Source: an uncultured Selenomonadaceae bacterium
GTDB lineage: Bacteria; Bacillota; Negativicutes; Selenomonadales; Selenomonadaceae
DNA: 59,174 nucleotides
Assembly: GCA_905234195.1 (NCBI GenBank)
Contig: CAJOFR010000015.1
Location: 1-59,174, forward strand
Direction: 5' to 3'
Shown here: piece after piece, positions 42,801 through 51,796 of the stretch
Layout of the letters: each line of letters opens with the position of its first letter
Numbering within the stretch: position 1 is the stretch's first letter
Notes under the pieces: generated by a model
Databases searched by the model: none
The model's input: the letters and a program-made list of their open reading frames with translations, nothing else
Told to the model about the DNA's origin: nothing
Translations under genes and position numbers: made by a program

Positions 42801-43842
42801 AGTGGCGTCGGTAAACGATGAAATAGATCGGAAGTTGGCGCGGAGGATAGCGGAAATAAAGGAACGGAGCGAAAATAAAAAGGTGAAAATCCGGAGCGTG
42901 CTGACGTGTAAGTCGCCGTTTGGGGTATGCATAAAATGTTATGGACGGGACTTGGCGAACCAAACGCCGGTGGAAGTCGGGGAAGCGGTCGGAATAATCG
43001 CGGCGCAGTCGATAGGGGAGCCGGGCACGCAGCTGACAATGCGGACGTTCCACACGGGGGGCGTAGCGGGCGACGACATCACACAAGGTCTGCCGAGAGT
43101 TGAAGAGTTGTTCGAGGCGCGTAAACCGAAACATAACGCGATAATCGCGGAAGTGGACGGGGAAGTCACTTTCGGGAAGAACGAGAAAAATGACTTGCCG
43201 ATGATAACGATCACGCCGTCAGTGGGAACAGCGCGGGAATACACGATACCATTCGGCGCAAGGATTAATGTAAGTCCCGGCGATTGGATTAAGGCCGGCG
43301 ATAAGTTGACAGAGGGCGCAATAAACCCCCACGATATACTCCGTATCTGCGGCCTTAAGGAGACCCAGCGTTATCTTGTCTATGAGGTCCAAAAGGTTTA
43401 TAAGTCACAGGGTGTTGAAATAAACGACAAGCACATAGAAGTTATGGTTCGCCAAATGCTCCACAAAGTCAAGATAGAGGATTCGGGCAGCACGGAATTT
43501 TTGCCCGGGGAGTTCGTGGACATAAATGTTTTCGAGAGCGCAAACACTAAGGCAATGGAAGAAGGCGGATTGCCCGCCGTAGCTAAGCCAATTCTCTTAG
43601 GAATAACTAAAGCCTCCCTTGCGACGGATTCTTTCTTGAGTGCTGCCTCCTTCCAAGAGACTACAAGGGTGCTCACGGACGCGGCGATTAAAGGCAAGAT
43701 AGATCCTCTTATCGGCTTGAAAGAAAATGTCATTATCGGCAAACTCATTCCTGCCGGCACGGGTATGCCTCGTTATCGTGATTTGGAAGTTGTCGACACC
43801 CTCGCCGAAGAAACTTCTCCCGAAGTAGTGGCTAATGTCTAG
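39811..43842 (+). CDS. rpoC: RNA polymerase beta' subunit
   Basis: This 1343-residue subunit has all key parts: the N-terminal zinc site [20 protein letters not shown], the catalytic [16 protein letters not shown], the trigger loop [20 protein letters not shown], the second zinc site VREEDC with [11 protein letters not shown], and [22 protein letters not shown] 39811 follows AAAAGGAG at 39795-39802. From about 41050 to 43250 nearly all isoleucines are ATA and no CGC/CGT arginines are seen in the core, unlike the first third and the end of the same gene. Residues ~810-1030 are unusually rich in Glu, Arg, Ile and Gly. Confidence 0.97.
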   Translation: MLDVNVFDSMRVGLASPEKIREWSHGEVKKPETINYRTLKPERDGLFCERIFGPTRDWECHCGKYKRVRYKGIICDRCGVEVTRAKVRRERMGHIELAAPVSHIWYFKGIPSRMGLILDMSPRNLEKVLYFASYVVLDSSNANLDPEDEKILAKKNLLTEGEYRLAREKYGDTFKVGMGAEAIQYLLKELDLDKMSEDLRKELNSSSTQKRVRAIRRLEVVEAFRKSGNRPEWMIMEVIPVIPPELRPMVQLDGGRFATSDLNDLYRRVINRNNRLKRLLNLEAPDIIVRNEKRMLQEAVDALIDNGRRGRPVTGPGNRALKSLSDMLKGKQGRFRQNLLGKRVDYSGRSVIVVGPELKLHQCGLPKEMALELFKPFVMKKLSADGNTTIKAAKRKVERAQAEVWGVLEEVIKEHPVLLNRAPTLHRLGIQAFEPVLTEGRALKLHPLACTAYNADFDGDQMAIHLPLSAEAQAEARVLMLAANHILAPKDGKPIIVPTQDMVLGTYYLTTLREKAKGEGKIFTGIEEAIMAYQEGILELQAEIRARVKVERLTEEVRAEIPEGNVMVKTSLGRMLFNEILPPSLRYCEKEKDGSWQLGIVMNKKELGKLVAKCFEEYGATKTAEVIDKVKDIGYHYACIAGMTVAISDVKVPPEKKKIIEETEQKVRNVEKKYGRGLMTEEERYKKVVELWNEATEEVAEAMMRNLREKEAGNPIYMMADSGARGNKQQMRQLAGMRGLMADPSGKIIDLPITANFREGLTVSDYFISSHGARKGLADTALRTADSGYLTRRLVDVAQDVIVREEDCDVRRINLRLARAEMSRETYDALEIMHDGLIGRVIGEDIRKGEEEIKRDTIIDEKIMEKIGEMGAEEIVIRGRSLTAPNSASHSLVKEKIKLGTRDEEERERKREALIREIEGKELAEEAGGIKAGTRLNREMIERLLEGEEGEIRIRNNNVRGIEVEAIKEGEGVIESLEDRIMGRYLAEDIYDEKGEKVASVNDEIDRKLARRIAEIKERSENKKVKIRSVLTCKSPFGVCIKCYGRDLANQTPVEVGEAVGIIAAQSIGEPGTQLTMRTFHTGGVAGDDITQGLPRVEELFEARKPKHNAIIAEVDGEVTFGKNEKNDLPMITITPSVGTAREYTIPFGARINVSPGDWIKAGDKLTEGAINPHDILRICGLKETQRYLVYEVQKVYKSQGVEINDKHIEVMVRQMLHKVKIEDSGSTEFLPGEFVDINVFESANTKAMEEGGLPAVAKPILLGITKASLATDSFLSAASFQETTRVLTDAAIKGKIDPLIGLKENVIIGKLIPAGTGMPRYRDLEVVDTLAEETSPEVVANV

Positions 43843-43872
43843 TGGATAGAGATTAGTGGTTAGGAATTAGAG

Positions 43873-45156
43873 ATGAAAAAAATTCTGTCGTTAAATCACG
43901 GACTGCGCGGAGAAATAAAAATTCCTGGCGATAAATCTATTTCTCACCGCAGCATAATGATTTCCGGTTTGGGCAATACTCCCGTCGAAATTGAAAACTT
44001 TTTGGCGGGAGCTGATTGCCTTTCTACTATTTCTTGCATGGAAAAAATGGGCGTCGACGTCAAAAATCTCGACGGGAAAATTTTTGTCAAGGGCAACGGA
44101 CTTTTCGGACTGCACGAGCCTGAAAATATTCTCGACGCGGGAAATTCCGGCACGACTTTGAGATTGTTGCTGGGGCTTACCGCGCCGCAAAATTTTCTTG
44201 TGACATTCACTGGCGATTCTTCTTTACGGAAGAGACCAATGGCGCGCGTGATTAAACCTCTTTCCGAAATGGGCGCGTCGATTTTCGGGCGCAATGACAA
44301 CAAAAATTTGCCTATCGCCGTTTTAAAGCCCGCCCAAAAATTTCGCGGGATAACTTACGAAATGCCGGTTGCCAGCGCGCAGGTGAAGTCGGCGATAATT
44401 TTTGCGGGACTTTACGCCGATTCTCCCACGATGATTATTGAGCCGTACCCTTCGCGAAACCACACCGAAAAAATGTTACGGGCTTTCGGCGCGAAAATCG
44501 AAACTGCCGGCAACGTGATAAAAATTTTCCCCGCAGAAAATTTCGTCGCTCCCAAAAAAATTTTCGTGCCCGGCGATATTAGTTCCGCCGCTTATTGGAT
44601 TGTCCTTGCGTCGATTCTTGAAAACTCTGACGTCACGATTAAAAATATCGGCGTCAACGAAACGCGCACGGGCATTATCGACGTGCTGAAAAATATGGGC
44701 GCGCAGATTGAAATTTTGAACGAACGGGAGAGCGGAGGAGAAATTTTTGCTGACCTGCGCGTCGTGAGCGCGAAACTTCGGGGCGTAGAGTTCGGCGGGG
44801 AAATTATTCCGCGCCTTATCGACGAAATTCCCGCGCTTGCGGTGGCGGCGGCGTTCGCGGAGGGCGAAACGATTATTCACGACGTCGGAGAACTGCGCGT
44901 CAAGGAAACTGACAGGCTTGCCGCGATTGTCGACGAGTTTAATAAGATTTCGCACGGCAGTTTTTCTGCGACGGACGATACCTTGATTATTCGCGGCGGG
45001 GCTGAAAAATTTTTCGCCGAATGCAAAACGTATGCGGATCACCGTATGGCAATGTCACTTTCGATTTTTGGCGCGGCGGCTAAGGGCGTCGAGATTGATG
45101 ACGCCGATTGCGTCAAAATTTCTTATCCGGATTTTTTTGAGGAGCTGACGAATTAA
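43873..45156 (+). CDS. aroA: 3-phosphoshikimate 1-carboxyvinyltransferase (EPSP synthase)
   Basis: This enzyme is step six of the shikimate pathway, joining PEP to shikimate-3-phosphate. Motifs are IPGDKSISHRSIM near the start, LDAGNSGTTLRLL, DSSLRKRPMARV, SAQVKSAIIFAGL, and the late RVKETDRLAAIVDE and DHRMAMSLSIFG. At 427 residues it is full length. It begins 30 bases after rpoC, reached through a purine-rich spacer, and is joined end to end with cmk. Later aromatic steps (aroF, tyrA) are 11 kb further on. Confidence 0.96.
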   Translation: MKKILSLNHGLRGEIKIPGDKSISHRSIMISGLGNTPVEIENFLAGADCLSTISCMEKMGVDVKNLDGKIFVKGNGLFGLHEPENILDAGNSGTTLRLLLGLTAPQNFLVTFTGDSSLRKRPMARVIKPLSEMGASIFGRNDNKNLPIAVLKPAQKFRGITYEMPVASAQVKSAIIFAGLYADSPTMIIEPYPSRNHTEKMLRAFGAKIETAGNVIKIFPAENFVAPKKIFVPGDISSAAYWIVLASILENSDVTIKNIGVNETRTGIIDVLKNMGAQIEILNERESGGEIFADLRVVSAKLRGVEFGGEIIPRLIDEIPALAVAAAFAEGETIIHDVGELRVKETDRLAAIVDEFNKISHGSFSATDDTLIIRGGAEKFFAECKTYADHRMAMSLSIFGAAAKGVEIDDADCVKISYPDFFEELTN

Positions 45157-45801
45157 ATGGAAAAGATTATCGCGGTTGACGGACCTGCGGGCGCGGGCAA
45201 AAGCACCGTTTCTAAAATCGTGGCGGCGGAGCTCGGCTACACCTATATCGATACCGGCGCAATGTACCGCGCTGTTGGTCTGAAACTTTTTGAGAGCAGC
45301 AAGCCCTTGACGGAAAATTTTTTGGCTGAAATTGTTGCCGACATCGATATTAAACTCGACGACAAAGCGCGAGTTTTTCTCGACGGGCACGAAGTCACGC
45401 AAAAAATTCGCACGCCGGAAATCAGCAAGCTTGCCTCTGATATTTCTAAATTCGGTTTTGTCCGAAAAAAATTGACCGACCTTCAGCGGAAAATGGCTGA
45501 ACGCGGCGCGGTGATTATGGACGGGCGGGATATTGGCACGCAGGTTTTGCCGAACGCCGATTTAAAAATTTTCTTGACGGCATCGCTGGAAGAAAGAGCC
45601 CGCCGCCGCTTTGAAGAACTTCAGCTCAAAGGACAGCTCGAAGATCTCAACGATATAAAAAAAGAAATTGCCCTGCGCGATAAACAGGACACCGAACGCG
45701 AAATTGCGCCGCTTAAGCAAGCCGACGACGCAGTTTTGATTGATTCGACGAACATGGCGATTGAAGAGGTCGTCGAAAAAATTTTGGCGTTGGCGAAATG
45801 A
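45157..45801 (+). CDS. cmk: Cytidylate kinase
   Basis: It phosphorylates CMP and dCMP with ATP. The P-loop is DGPAGAGKST (residues 8-17), followed by YIDTGAMYRAVGL, SDISKFGFVRKKL-like CMP-site residues, MDGRDIGTQVLP and the lid segment RARRRFEELQLKG. At 214 residues the length is standard. ATG directly follows the aroA stop and the end overlaps plsC by four bases, so aroA-cmk-plsC are translationally linked, a common Firmicute arrangement. Confidence 0.96.
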   Translation: MEKIIAVDGPAGAGKSTVSKIVAAELGYTYIDTGAMYRAVGLKLFESSKPLTENFLAEIVADIDIKLDDKARVFLDGHEVTQKIRTPEISKLASDISKFGFVRKKLTDLQRKMAERGAVIMDGRDIGTQVLPNADLKIFLTASLEERARRRFEELQLKGQLEDLNDIKKEIALRDKQDTEREIAPLKQADDAVLIDSTNMAIEEVVEKILALAK

Positions 45802-46409
45802 TTTACGCGATAACGAAATTTATTTGTCGGATTGTCTACGGAAAAATTTTCAGCACGAACGTTATCGGCGCGGAAAATATTCCGGAGAAGGGCGCGTTTA
45901 TTTTGGCGGCGAATCATTTGAGCAACTGGGATCCGCCTTTTTTGGGGACGTTTATTAAGCGCGAAATTTTTTTTATGGGCAAGGAGGAGCTGTTTAAAAA
46001 TCCGATTTTTGCCTGGTGGATTCGCGGACTGCATGTTTTTCCCGTCAAGCGCGGCGCGGCTGACAAGACTGCGATAAAAACCGCCGTCAAGATTATCAAG
46101 GACGGGCATTGTTTAGGGATTTTCCCTGAAGGCACGCGCTCGAAGACAGGCAAAATCGGCAAGGCTGAACCCGGTGTCAGTTTGATTGCCGCAATGACGA
46201 AAACGCCGATTATTCCTGCGGCGATTATCAACACGAACAAAATTTTTTCCGCCGAAAAAAAATTCCCGCGCCTTGCCGTTGTTTATGGTAAGCCGATGAA
46301 TTTTACCGGCAGTGCGAAGGATAAGGATGCGCTTGCGAATTTTGCGCAGTCTGTTATGGCGGAGGTTGCGCGCCTGAAAAATCTCGCCGAACTAGATATC
46401 AGAGATTAG
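45798..46409 (+). CDS. plsC: 1-acyl-sn-glycerol-3-phosphate acyltransferase (PlsC-type)
   Basis: It adds the second acyl chain in phosphatidic acid synthesis. The acyltransferase motif I is NHLSNWDPP (HX4D), motif II is GKEELFKNPIFAWWIRG, and motif III is IFPEGTRSKTGKIGKA. A short hydrophobic N-terminus suggests membrane attachment. The 203-residue length fits. It overlaps cmk by four bases (ATGA) and is followed by pyrC after 19 bases. Confidence 0.93.
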   Translation: MIYAITKFICRIVYGKIFSTNVIGAENIPEKGAFILAANHLSNWDPPFLGTFIKREIFFMGKEELFKNPIFAWWIRGLHVFPVKRGAADKTAIKTAVKIIKDGHCLGIFPEGTRSKTGKIGKAEPGVSLIAAMTKTPIIPAAIINTNKIFSAEKKFPRLAVVYGKPMNFTGSAKDKDALANFAQSVMAEVARLKNLAELDIRD

Positions 46410-46428
46410 GGGAAAGGGAGAAGTTTAA

Positions 46429-47751
46429 ATGACAAGCAAAGAGTGGCAAATTCAACGCGCGAAGTCACACATTTCTGATTCGCTCATAATTCGCGGCGGG
46501 CGCGTAATAGACCCCGCCAATAAAATCGACAAGGTCGCCGACGTTTTGATAGTCGACGGGAAAATTGCGGCAGTCGATTCCGAAATAAAATTCTCTCCTC
46601 ATTTTGAATACAACGCCGCAAGAAAAATTGTCACGCCCGGTTTGATAGATATGCACGTACATTTTCGTGAACCAGGTCAGGAGGCGAAAGAGGATTTCGT
46701 CAGCGGCTCAAAGGCGGCAGTCGCGGGAGGGTTTACCACCGTCGCCACAATGCCGAACACTTCCCCCGTCGTCGATAATGCCGCGCTCGTTTGTTCTATG
46801 GTCAGCCGCGCGGAGGACGTCGGGATTATCAACGTAAAAATTATTGGCGCGCTCACGAAAAATCAGAAGGGGTTGGAGCTTGCCGAACTGCGCGATATGA
46901 TTGACGCGGGCGTTGTTGCTTTTTCGGACGACGGACATTTTGACGACAACGCAAAAATTTTTATGAACGCGCTCGATTATCTTCAGCCGACGGGCAAAAT
47001 TATTATCTGCCACGAGGAAGAAACTTCCCTTGTGAAAGACGGCGTCATGAACGAGGGAAAACGTAGCGCGATTCTCGGCTTGAAAGGTCGTCCTTCCGTC
47101 GCTGAAGATATTGCCGTTGCGCGGGACGCACTCCTTGCCGAATACACGGGCGGGCGCGTGCACATTGCCCACATGAGTTCTGCGCGCGCCGTCGAGATTG
47201 TTCGCGACGCGAAGAAACGCGGCGTAAAAATCACGGCGGAAGTCACTCCCCAACATTTGACGATGACGGAAGATTTGGTTAATCCCGCCGACACTTCCAC
47301 GAAAATTAATCCTCCGCTCCGCACGCAAAAAGATTGCGACGCACTCCTTGCCGGTTTGCTCGACGGAACGATTGACGCGATTGTTACCGACCATTCTCCG
47401 CACGCCCCCGAAGAAAAAGACCGCGAATATATTTACGCGCCGAGCGGCTTTCCAGGTTTGGAGACTTGCTTGGGAATTTTGCTGACTGAACTCTATCACA
47501 AAAACAAAATAGATCTCGTGACACTGATTTCCAAAATGACTTACGAGCCGGCAAAAATTTTCGGGCTGAACGCCGGCACGCTGACTGTAGGCGAAGAGGC
47601 GGACATTACAATTATTGACCCTGAACTTGAATGGACGGTTGACGCCGAAAAATTTTATACGCGCGGCAGTCATTCGCCCTTCGTCGGCAGAAATTTGAAA
47701 GGGCGCGCGATTGCTACGATCGTTCACGGGAATTTAATGCGGCTTTTGTAA
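46429..47751 (+). CDS. pyrC: Dihydroorotase
   Basis: It closes carbamoyl aspartate to dihydroorotate in pyrimidine synthesis. The metal site is DMHVHFREPGQEAKEDF; further motifs are GGFTTVATMPNTSPV, ICHEEETSLV, RVHIAHMSSARAVE, TAEVTPQHL and DHSPHAPEEKD. The 440-residue length and the signature place it in the class I (Bacillus PyrC) group. An N-terminal extension of about 15 residues precedes the usual LIIRGGRVIDP. ATG 46429 was kept because AAAGGGAGAAG lies upstream. Confidence 0.95.
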   Translation: MTSKEWQIQRAKSHISDSLIIRGGRVIDPANKIDKVADVLIVDGKIAAVDSEIKFSPHFEYNAARKIVTPGLIDMHVHFREPGQEAKEDFVSGSKAAVAGGFTTVATMPNTSPVVDNAALVCSMVSRAEDVGIINVKIIGALTKNQKGLELAELRDMIDAGVVAFSDDGHFDDNAKIFMNALDYLQPTGKIIICHEEETSLVKDGVMNEGKRSAILGLKGRPSVAEDIAVARDALLAEYTGGRVHIAHMSSARAVEIVRDAKKRGVKITAEVTPQHLTMTEDLVNPADTSTKINPPLRTQKDCDALLAGLLDGTIDAIVTDHSPHAPEEKDREYIYAPSGFPGLETCLGILLTELYHKNKIDLVTLISKMTYEPAKIFGLNAGTLTVGEEADITIIDPELEWTVDAEKFYTRGSHSPFVGRNLKGRAIATIVHGNLMRLL

Positions 47752-47763
47752 GGAGCGGACGCC

Positions 47764-49131
47764 ATGAAAATTTTCCCCGACACAAAAATTTTTATCATCT
47801 GCCCGGGCAATATCCACAGCGGCGGTCCGGAACTCTGTCACCAGCTCTGTTCTCGACTTGTTGAACTCGGCGCGGACGCTTACATGTTTTATACGCCGAA
47901 CTCAAGCGGAAGTTTTAATCCCGAAAATCCAATCGACAGTTTCTACAAGAAATATCACGTGCCTTACGTTTTGGAGGTCGAGGACAAGCCGCATAACATT
48001 CTCGTCGTGAATGAATCGGCGAACGTTTATTTTGATTCGTATAAGCGCATCAGAAAAATTTTTTACTGGATGAGTGTCGACAATTACATTATAAACATCT
48101 CGTCGATGATTTTTCAAATGCAGGAAAACGCGCTTGCCAAACCCATGCCGAAATTTTTTTACTTCGACAGCGACGATAAAGCGATTGAACATTGGACGCA
48201 ATCCGAATATGCGCGGCGGTTTGTTTTGCTGAACGGCGTCCCCGAAAAGCGCGTCTATGTCGTCGAAGATTATCTCAACCAGGCTTTTTTGAGCAACGCC
48301 ACGAAAATTAATCTCGACGAGAAAAAAGACGTCGTTGCCTTCAATCCGGCGAAGGGCTATCAAATTACGCAACGGCTTATGGAAATTGCTCCGGACATTA
48401 CGTGGTTCCCGATAAAAAATATGACGCCGCAACAAGTGCAAATTCTTCTGTCGTTGTCGAAAATTTATATCGACTTCGGAAATCACCCGGGCAAGGACAG
48501 AATTCCGCGCGAGGCGGCTCTTTCCGGTTGCGTCGTGATAACAGGCAGGCGCGGCGCGGCGGGCAATGACGTCGATATAAATATTCCCCGCGAATTTAAA
48601 TTTGGCGAGACCGAAGAGGATTTTCCGAAGATAATAGAAAAAATCCGCGAGACCTTCGACAACTTCACGACGAACTACGAAAAGCAAAATGATTATCGAA
48701 AAAGAATCCTCGACGATAAAAATCGTTTCGCGCAGGAAGTTGCCGCCGCCTTTAACTTAAATCCGCCGAAAAAAATCCCCGCCGCGATAACGCAGGGATT
48801 TTCCCCGAAAGGTTATAAGCTGACGGAAATGCTTTCGACTTATGACGACTACGAGATAAAATTCTTGATTGACGACAGATTTTGTAACGGGCAAAATTCT
48901 ACAGGCGTCGACGTCGGAAATTATATTCGGTTTGAAAAAAACGAAAGCTACTTCCTCCCCAAAACGGGGGGGGGTAGGAAAATTTTGGTTATCTCGTCGG
49001 CGGACGCAAACTTTTTGTATTTGGAAGGTCGCTTGAAAAAATTCGCGTTCCTGGATCCCGAAGAAGCGGAGCTTGAAAATTTAAACTCGACTATCCGCCC
49101 AAAAAAAAGCGATGTCCTCGTAGTCAGCTGA
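47764..49131 (+). CDS. Glycosyltransferase-like protein with internal G9 tract
   Basis: A 455-residue protein with GT-B features: an opening with CPGNIHSGGPELCHQLCSRL, a C-terminal half with VVAFNPAKGYQITQRLME, and a nucleotide-sugar-type segment IDFGNHPGKDRIPREAALSG. No membrane helix is seen. A run of nine G (48966-48974) encodes GGG at residues 402-404. One extra G would place TAG immediately after the tract and remove the last ~51 residues, so the gene could be phase-variable. It ends overlapping mraY tail to tail by eight bases. Confidence 0.75.
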   Translation: MKIFPDTKIFIICPGNIHSGGPELCHQLCSRLVELGADAYMFYTPNSSGSFNPENPIDSFYKKYHVPYVLEVEDKPHNILVVNESANVYFDSYKRIRKIFYWMSVDNYIINISSMIFQMQENALAKPMPKFFYFDSDDKAIEHWTQSEYARRFVLLNGVPEKRVYVVEDYLNQAFLSNATKINLDEKKDVVAFNPAKGYQITQRLMEIAPDITWFPIKNMTPQQVQILLSLSKIYIDFGNHPGKDRIPREAALSGCVVITGRRGAAGNDVDINIPREFKFGETEEDFPKIIEKIRETFDNFTTNYEKQNDYRKRILDDKNRFAQEVAAAFNLNPPKKIPAAITQGFSPKGYKLTEMLSTYDDYEIKFLIDDRFCNGQNSTGVDVGNYIRFEKNESYFLPKTGGGRKILVISSADANFLYLEGRLKKFAFLDPEEAELENLNSTIRPKKSDVLVVS

Positions 49132-50083
49132 CCTGCAAAAGAATCAAGCCGAAAATTCCCGCGATTAGTCCGACCGACCAGAAGACGAACACGACTTTTA
49201 ATTCTTTCCAGCCGCCCAGCTCGAAGTGGTGATGAATCGGGCTCATGCGAAAAATTCTGCCGCCGCCCGTCGCCTTGAAGTAGGTGACTTGGATAATCAC
49301 GGACAACGCTTCGCAGACGAAAACGAATCCGACGACAGCCAACAAAACTTCCGTGTGTGTTAAAATTCCCATCGCCGCGAACGCCCCGCCCAAAGCAAGT
49401 GAGCCGGTGTCGCCCATGAAAATTTTTGCCGGATGGAAATTGAATCGCAGGAACCCGACGCACGCGCCCACTATCGCCGCGCAGAAAATCGCCAGCTCGT
49501 AATGACCCGTTATCAAGCAAATCACGACGTAACAGCTTGACGCTATCGCCATTGTTCCCGACGCCAGCCCGTCAAGCCCGTCCGTCAAGTTTACCGCGTT
49601 TGACGCGCCGACTATCACGAACAAGACTAAGACGTAATAAAATGCGCCGAGATTTATTTCGTCGACTATCGGCAGCCAAATTGTTGTTGATATTCCCAAT
49701 TCTTCCGTCGCGATAAAAATTGTCACGACGGAAATTAAAATTTGTCCCAAAAGTTTTTGGCGTGCCTTGAGTCCCAGATTTCTTTTCTTCACGACTTTTA
49801 TGTAATCGTCCAAAAATCCCAAGACGAAGTGCCCGACGAGGATAAACAGCGCAAGTAAAATTTCTGCCGTCAATTCTGCGCGGAGCACCGTCGCAATGAC
49901 GACGCCCGCGATTAAAAAAATTCCGCCCATTGTCGGCGTGCCGCTTTTGACTTGATGGCTTTTTGGTCCTTCCGCGCGGATACTCTGCCCGAATTTCAGG
50001 CGGTGGAGTAGCGGAATTAAAATCGGTCCCAAAATCAAAACGACGACTGCGGAAATTATTGCGGCTGACAAAATATCAAACAT
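49124..50083 (-). CDS. mraY: Phospho-N-acetylmuramoyl-pentapeptide transferase
   Basis: It transfers phospho-MurNAc-pentapeptide to undecaprenyl phosphate, forming lipid I. About ten membrane helices are apparent. Motifs are EGPKSHQVKSGTPTMGGI, FLDDYIKVVKKRNLGLKARQ, NAVNLTDGLDGLASG, and FMGDTGSLALGGAF with the C-terminal PIHHHFELGGW. At 319 residues it is full length. It lies outside a mur gene cluster, downstream of the NYN gene with a 25-base gap, and is probably transcribed with it. Confidence 0.96.
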   Translation of the reverse strand: MFDILSAAIISAVVVLILGPILIPLLHRLKFGQSIRAEGPKSHQVKSGTPTMGGIFLIAGVVIATVLRAELTAEILLALFILVGHFVLGFLDDYIKVVKKRNLGLKARQKLLGQILISVVTIFIATEELGISTTIWLPIVDEINLGAFYYVLVLFVIVGASNAVNLTDGLDGLASGTMAIASSCYVVICLITGHYELAIFCAAIVGACVGFLRFNFHPAKIFMGDTGSLALGGAFAAMGILTHTEVLLAVVGFVFVCEALSVIIQVTYFKATGGGRIFRMSPIHHHFELGGWKELKVVFVFWSVGLIAGIFGLILLQVS

Positions 50084-50108
50084 GGTTTTCGCCCCTCCTC
50101 AAAATCAT

Positions 50109-51737
50109 TCACAGCTTGCGAACCAAATTATTTTCCACGTCGAAGCCGTTAGCATTCAAGACCTTCGCGACTTTTGTGTTCTTCGCGAAAATTTTCAGTT
50201 CGCGCAGAATTTTAACGAAGGTTTGAACTTGCATGCCGTCGACGAAGGGAACATCATAAATAATTTTGTTGTGGACAATTTGGACGAAGTGAATTTTATT
50301 TTCGTTCGCGTGCAAAAATTCCCGCGACTCGTCAGAAAGATTTTCAAAATCGAGCTCGGTGACTGCCTCTTCTTCGGTGAAGTTCTCTTCGTCAAAGTCT
50401 TCGTCGCGGCGCAGATAAACTTTTTTGTCGTGCATTTTCAGCAGACTTTCTTCGATAATTTTTGGAATTGAAATAACGTCGTCGATAATTTTCCCTTCGA
50501 GCAAAATCCCGGCGAAAAATTCCAGCGGCATCCCGTCCACGAAAAAAATTTCGCGCAGGTCATAATCAGTCTTGACAAAAATTTTTTTAACGTCGCCGAT
50601 ATTTTTCAAAAGGTATTCGATAATCAAGCCGGCGTCAATATTTTCCTCTTCGTCAGCGAAATTTTCTTCTTCGGCAAGTTCGTCCTCGTTGCGGAAATAA
50701 ACGCAGTTGTTTTCCAATTTCAAAAAACTGTCGTCGATAATTTTTTTGACGTCAGAATTTTTATCGACGGCGTTCATTTCGATAAGCACGCGCAAAAAAG
50801 TTTGAAGATGCATTCCCTCGACGAAGGGCATCTCCAGCAAATTTTTCCCGCACTTCACGAAAATAATTTTCGCATTGTTCTTGTTGAAATAAATTCGAGA
50901 TTGGATGGTCAAGCCGGAAATTTTTTTGAACTTATCGTCGGGAAGAGTTTCGACTTTTTGTTTCGGGACGAAGTGAATTTTTTTGCCGACGAGCTTAAAA
51001 GAATTTTCCTCAATCAACGAGTTAGGCGATTCGTTCTTGCCGATAATATTCAGTTCGCGCAAAATCGGCGTGAAGGAACCGAGATCAATTCCGTCGATAA
51101 AAGGAATTTCCTTTTGAATATTTCCGTGTTTGATTGGGATAAATTTAATTTGCGCCTCCCTTTTCTGCAAAAACTTCCTGATATTTTCGGAAAAACGGGG
51201 ATAAAGTTGACGGATTTTTTTTGTGTTGGACTCCGATAAATTTTTTGATTCGTTGCTCATAATTTTTTTTACGCCCTTCTTTTCTGTGTTGTTTGTCGTT
51301 TCGATATTCCAATCGTTAAAATTTATAAGCTGCACAAATTTTGAATTGATGCCGACTTCCTCGAAGAGAGCCGCCAAATTTTTGTGCCCGACGCCTTCGG
51401 AAACGATAAAAACTTTTTTTCCGTGTTCGACGGCGAATTTCACGGCGGGCAAAAAATCTCTGTCGCTGGAAACAATGACGATAAATTCTGTGTCCGGCTC
51501 CTCCAGAATCGTCCGCGCAATTTCCATGCAAAGCCACGTATCGGCGGAATTTTTCCCGTGAAAAGAATTTTGGACGCGATAAATTTTTCCCGCCGTCAGA
51601 TATTTGTTAGAAATTTTTGTTTCGTTGCCGATAATGTCGACTCTGTCAACCGAATACACGTTGCTAAAAATTTCGACGGCTTTAAAACAGACTTCGGGGT
51701 TTACATTTTCGGCGTCAATAAATATTTTTGCGTTCAA
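50109..51737 (-). CDS. NYN-domain protein with four tandem copies of an unrecognised domain
   Basis: A 542-residue protein. Residues 1-145 are a NYN (LabA-like, PIN-fold) putative RNase domain with acidic residues in KIFIDAENVN (D8), SADTW (D66) and SSDRDF (D92, D94). Then follow four ~70-residue repeats (about 188-258, 281-349, 376-444, 474-541), each with the core EIPFVDGMxLxxFxxIL and a late VYFRNE-like strand. Acidic linkers separate them. I do not recognise this repeat. TTG 51737 was chosen because the upstream ATG 51767 lies inside the promoter and GTGAGGA precedes the TTG. Confidence 0.8.
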   Translation of the reverse strand: MNAKIFIDAENVNPEVCFKAVEIFSNVYSVDRVDIIGNETKISNKYLTAGKIYRVQNSFHGKNSADTWLCMEIARTILEEPDTEFIVIVSSDRDFLPAVKFAVEHGKKVFIVSEGVGHKNLAALFEEVGINSKFVQLINFNDWNIETTNNTEKKGVKKIMSNESKNLSESNTKKIRQLYPRFSENIRKFLQKREAQIKFIPIKHGNIQKEIPFIDGIDLGSFTPILRELNIIGKNESPNSLIEENSFKLVGKKIHFVPKQKVETLPDDKFKKISGLTIQSRIYFNKNNAKIIFVKCGKNLLEMPFVEGMHLQTFLRVLIEMNAVDKNSDVKKIIDDSFLKLENNCVYFRNEDELAEEENFADEEENIDAGLIIEYLLKNIGDVKKIFVKTDYDLREIFFVDGMPLEFFAGILLEGKIIDDVISIPKIIEESLLKMHDKKVYLRRDEDFDEENFTEEEAVTELDFENLSDESREFLHANENKIHFVQIVHNKIIYDVPFVDGMQVQTFVKILRELKIFAKNTKVAKVLNANGFDVENNLVRKL

Positions 51738-51765
51738 TGGATCATCCTCACTTTGAATTTTCCCC

Positions 51766-51795
51766 ATTGTAACATTTTTTGCGGTGACTTGACAA
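51766..51795 (-). promoter_or_regulatory. Promoter of the NYN gene
   Basis: On the minus strand: TTGTCA (51790-51795), an 18-base spacer and TACAAT (51766-51771). Transcription would start near 51759, ruling out the ATG at 51767 as start codon. Confidence 0.6.
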
Positions 51796-51796
51796 T

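Noticed and set aside
41344..43134. Several long minus-strand frames opposite rpoC (up to ~280 residues)
   Set aside because: They are Ser/Leu/Pro/Tyr/Phe-rich products of the pyrimidine-rich complement of the purine-biased rpoC tract. rpoC itself is intact and conserved.
38100..43260. rpoB/rpoC tracts as pseudogenes or foreign insertions
   Set aside because: The reading frame is open throughout and all catalytic, zinc and trigger-loop motifs are present. The change is in codon choice, not in integrity.
46708..47727. 339-residue minus-strand frame
   Set aside because: Shadow of pyrC. The plus strand carries full dihydroorotase motifs, while the minus frame has low-complexity basic sequence.
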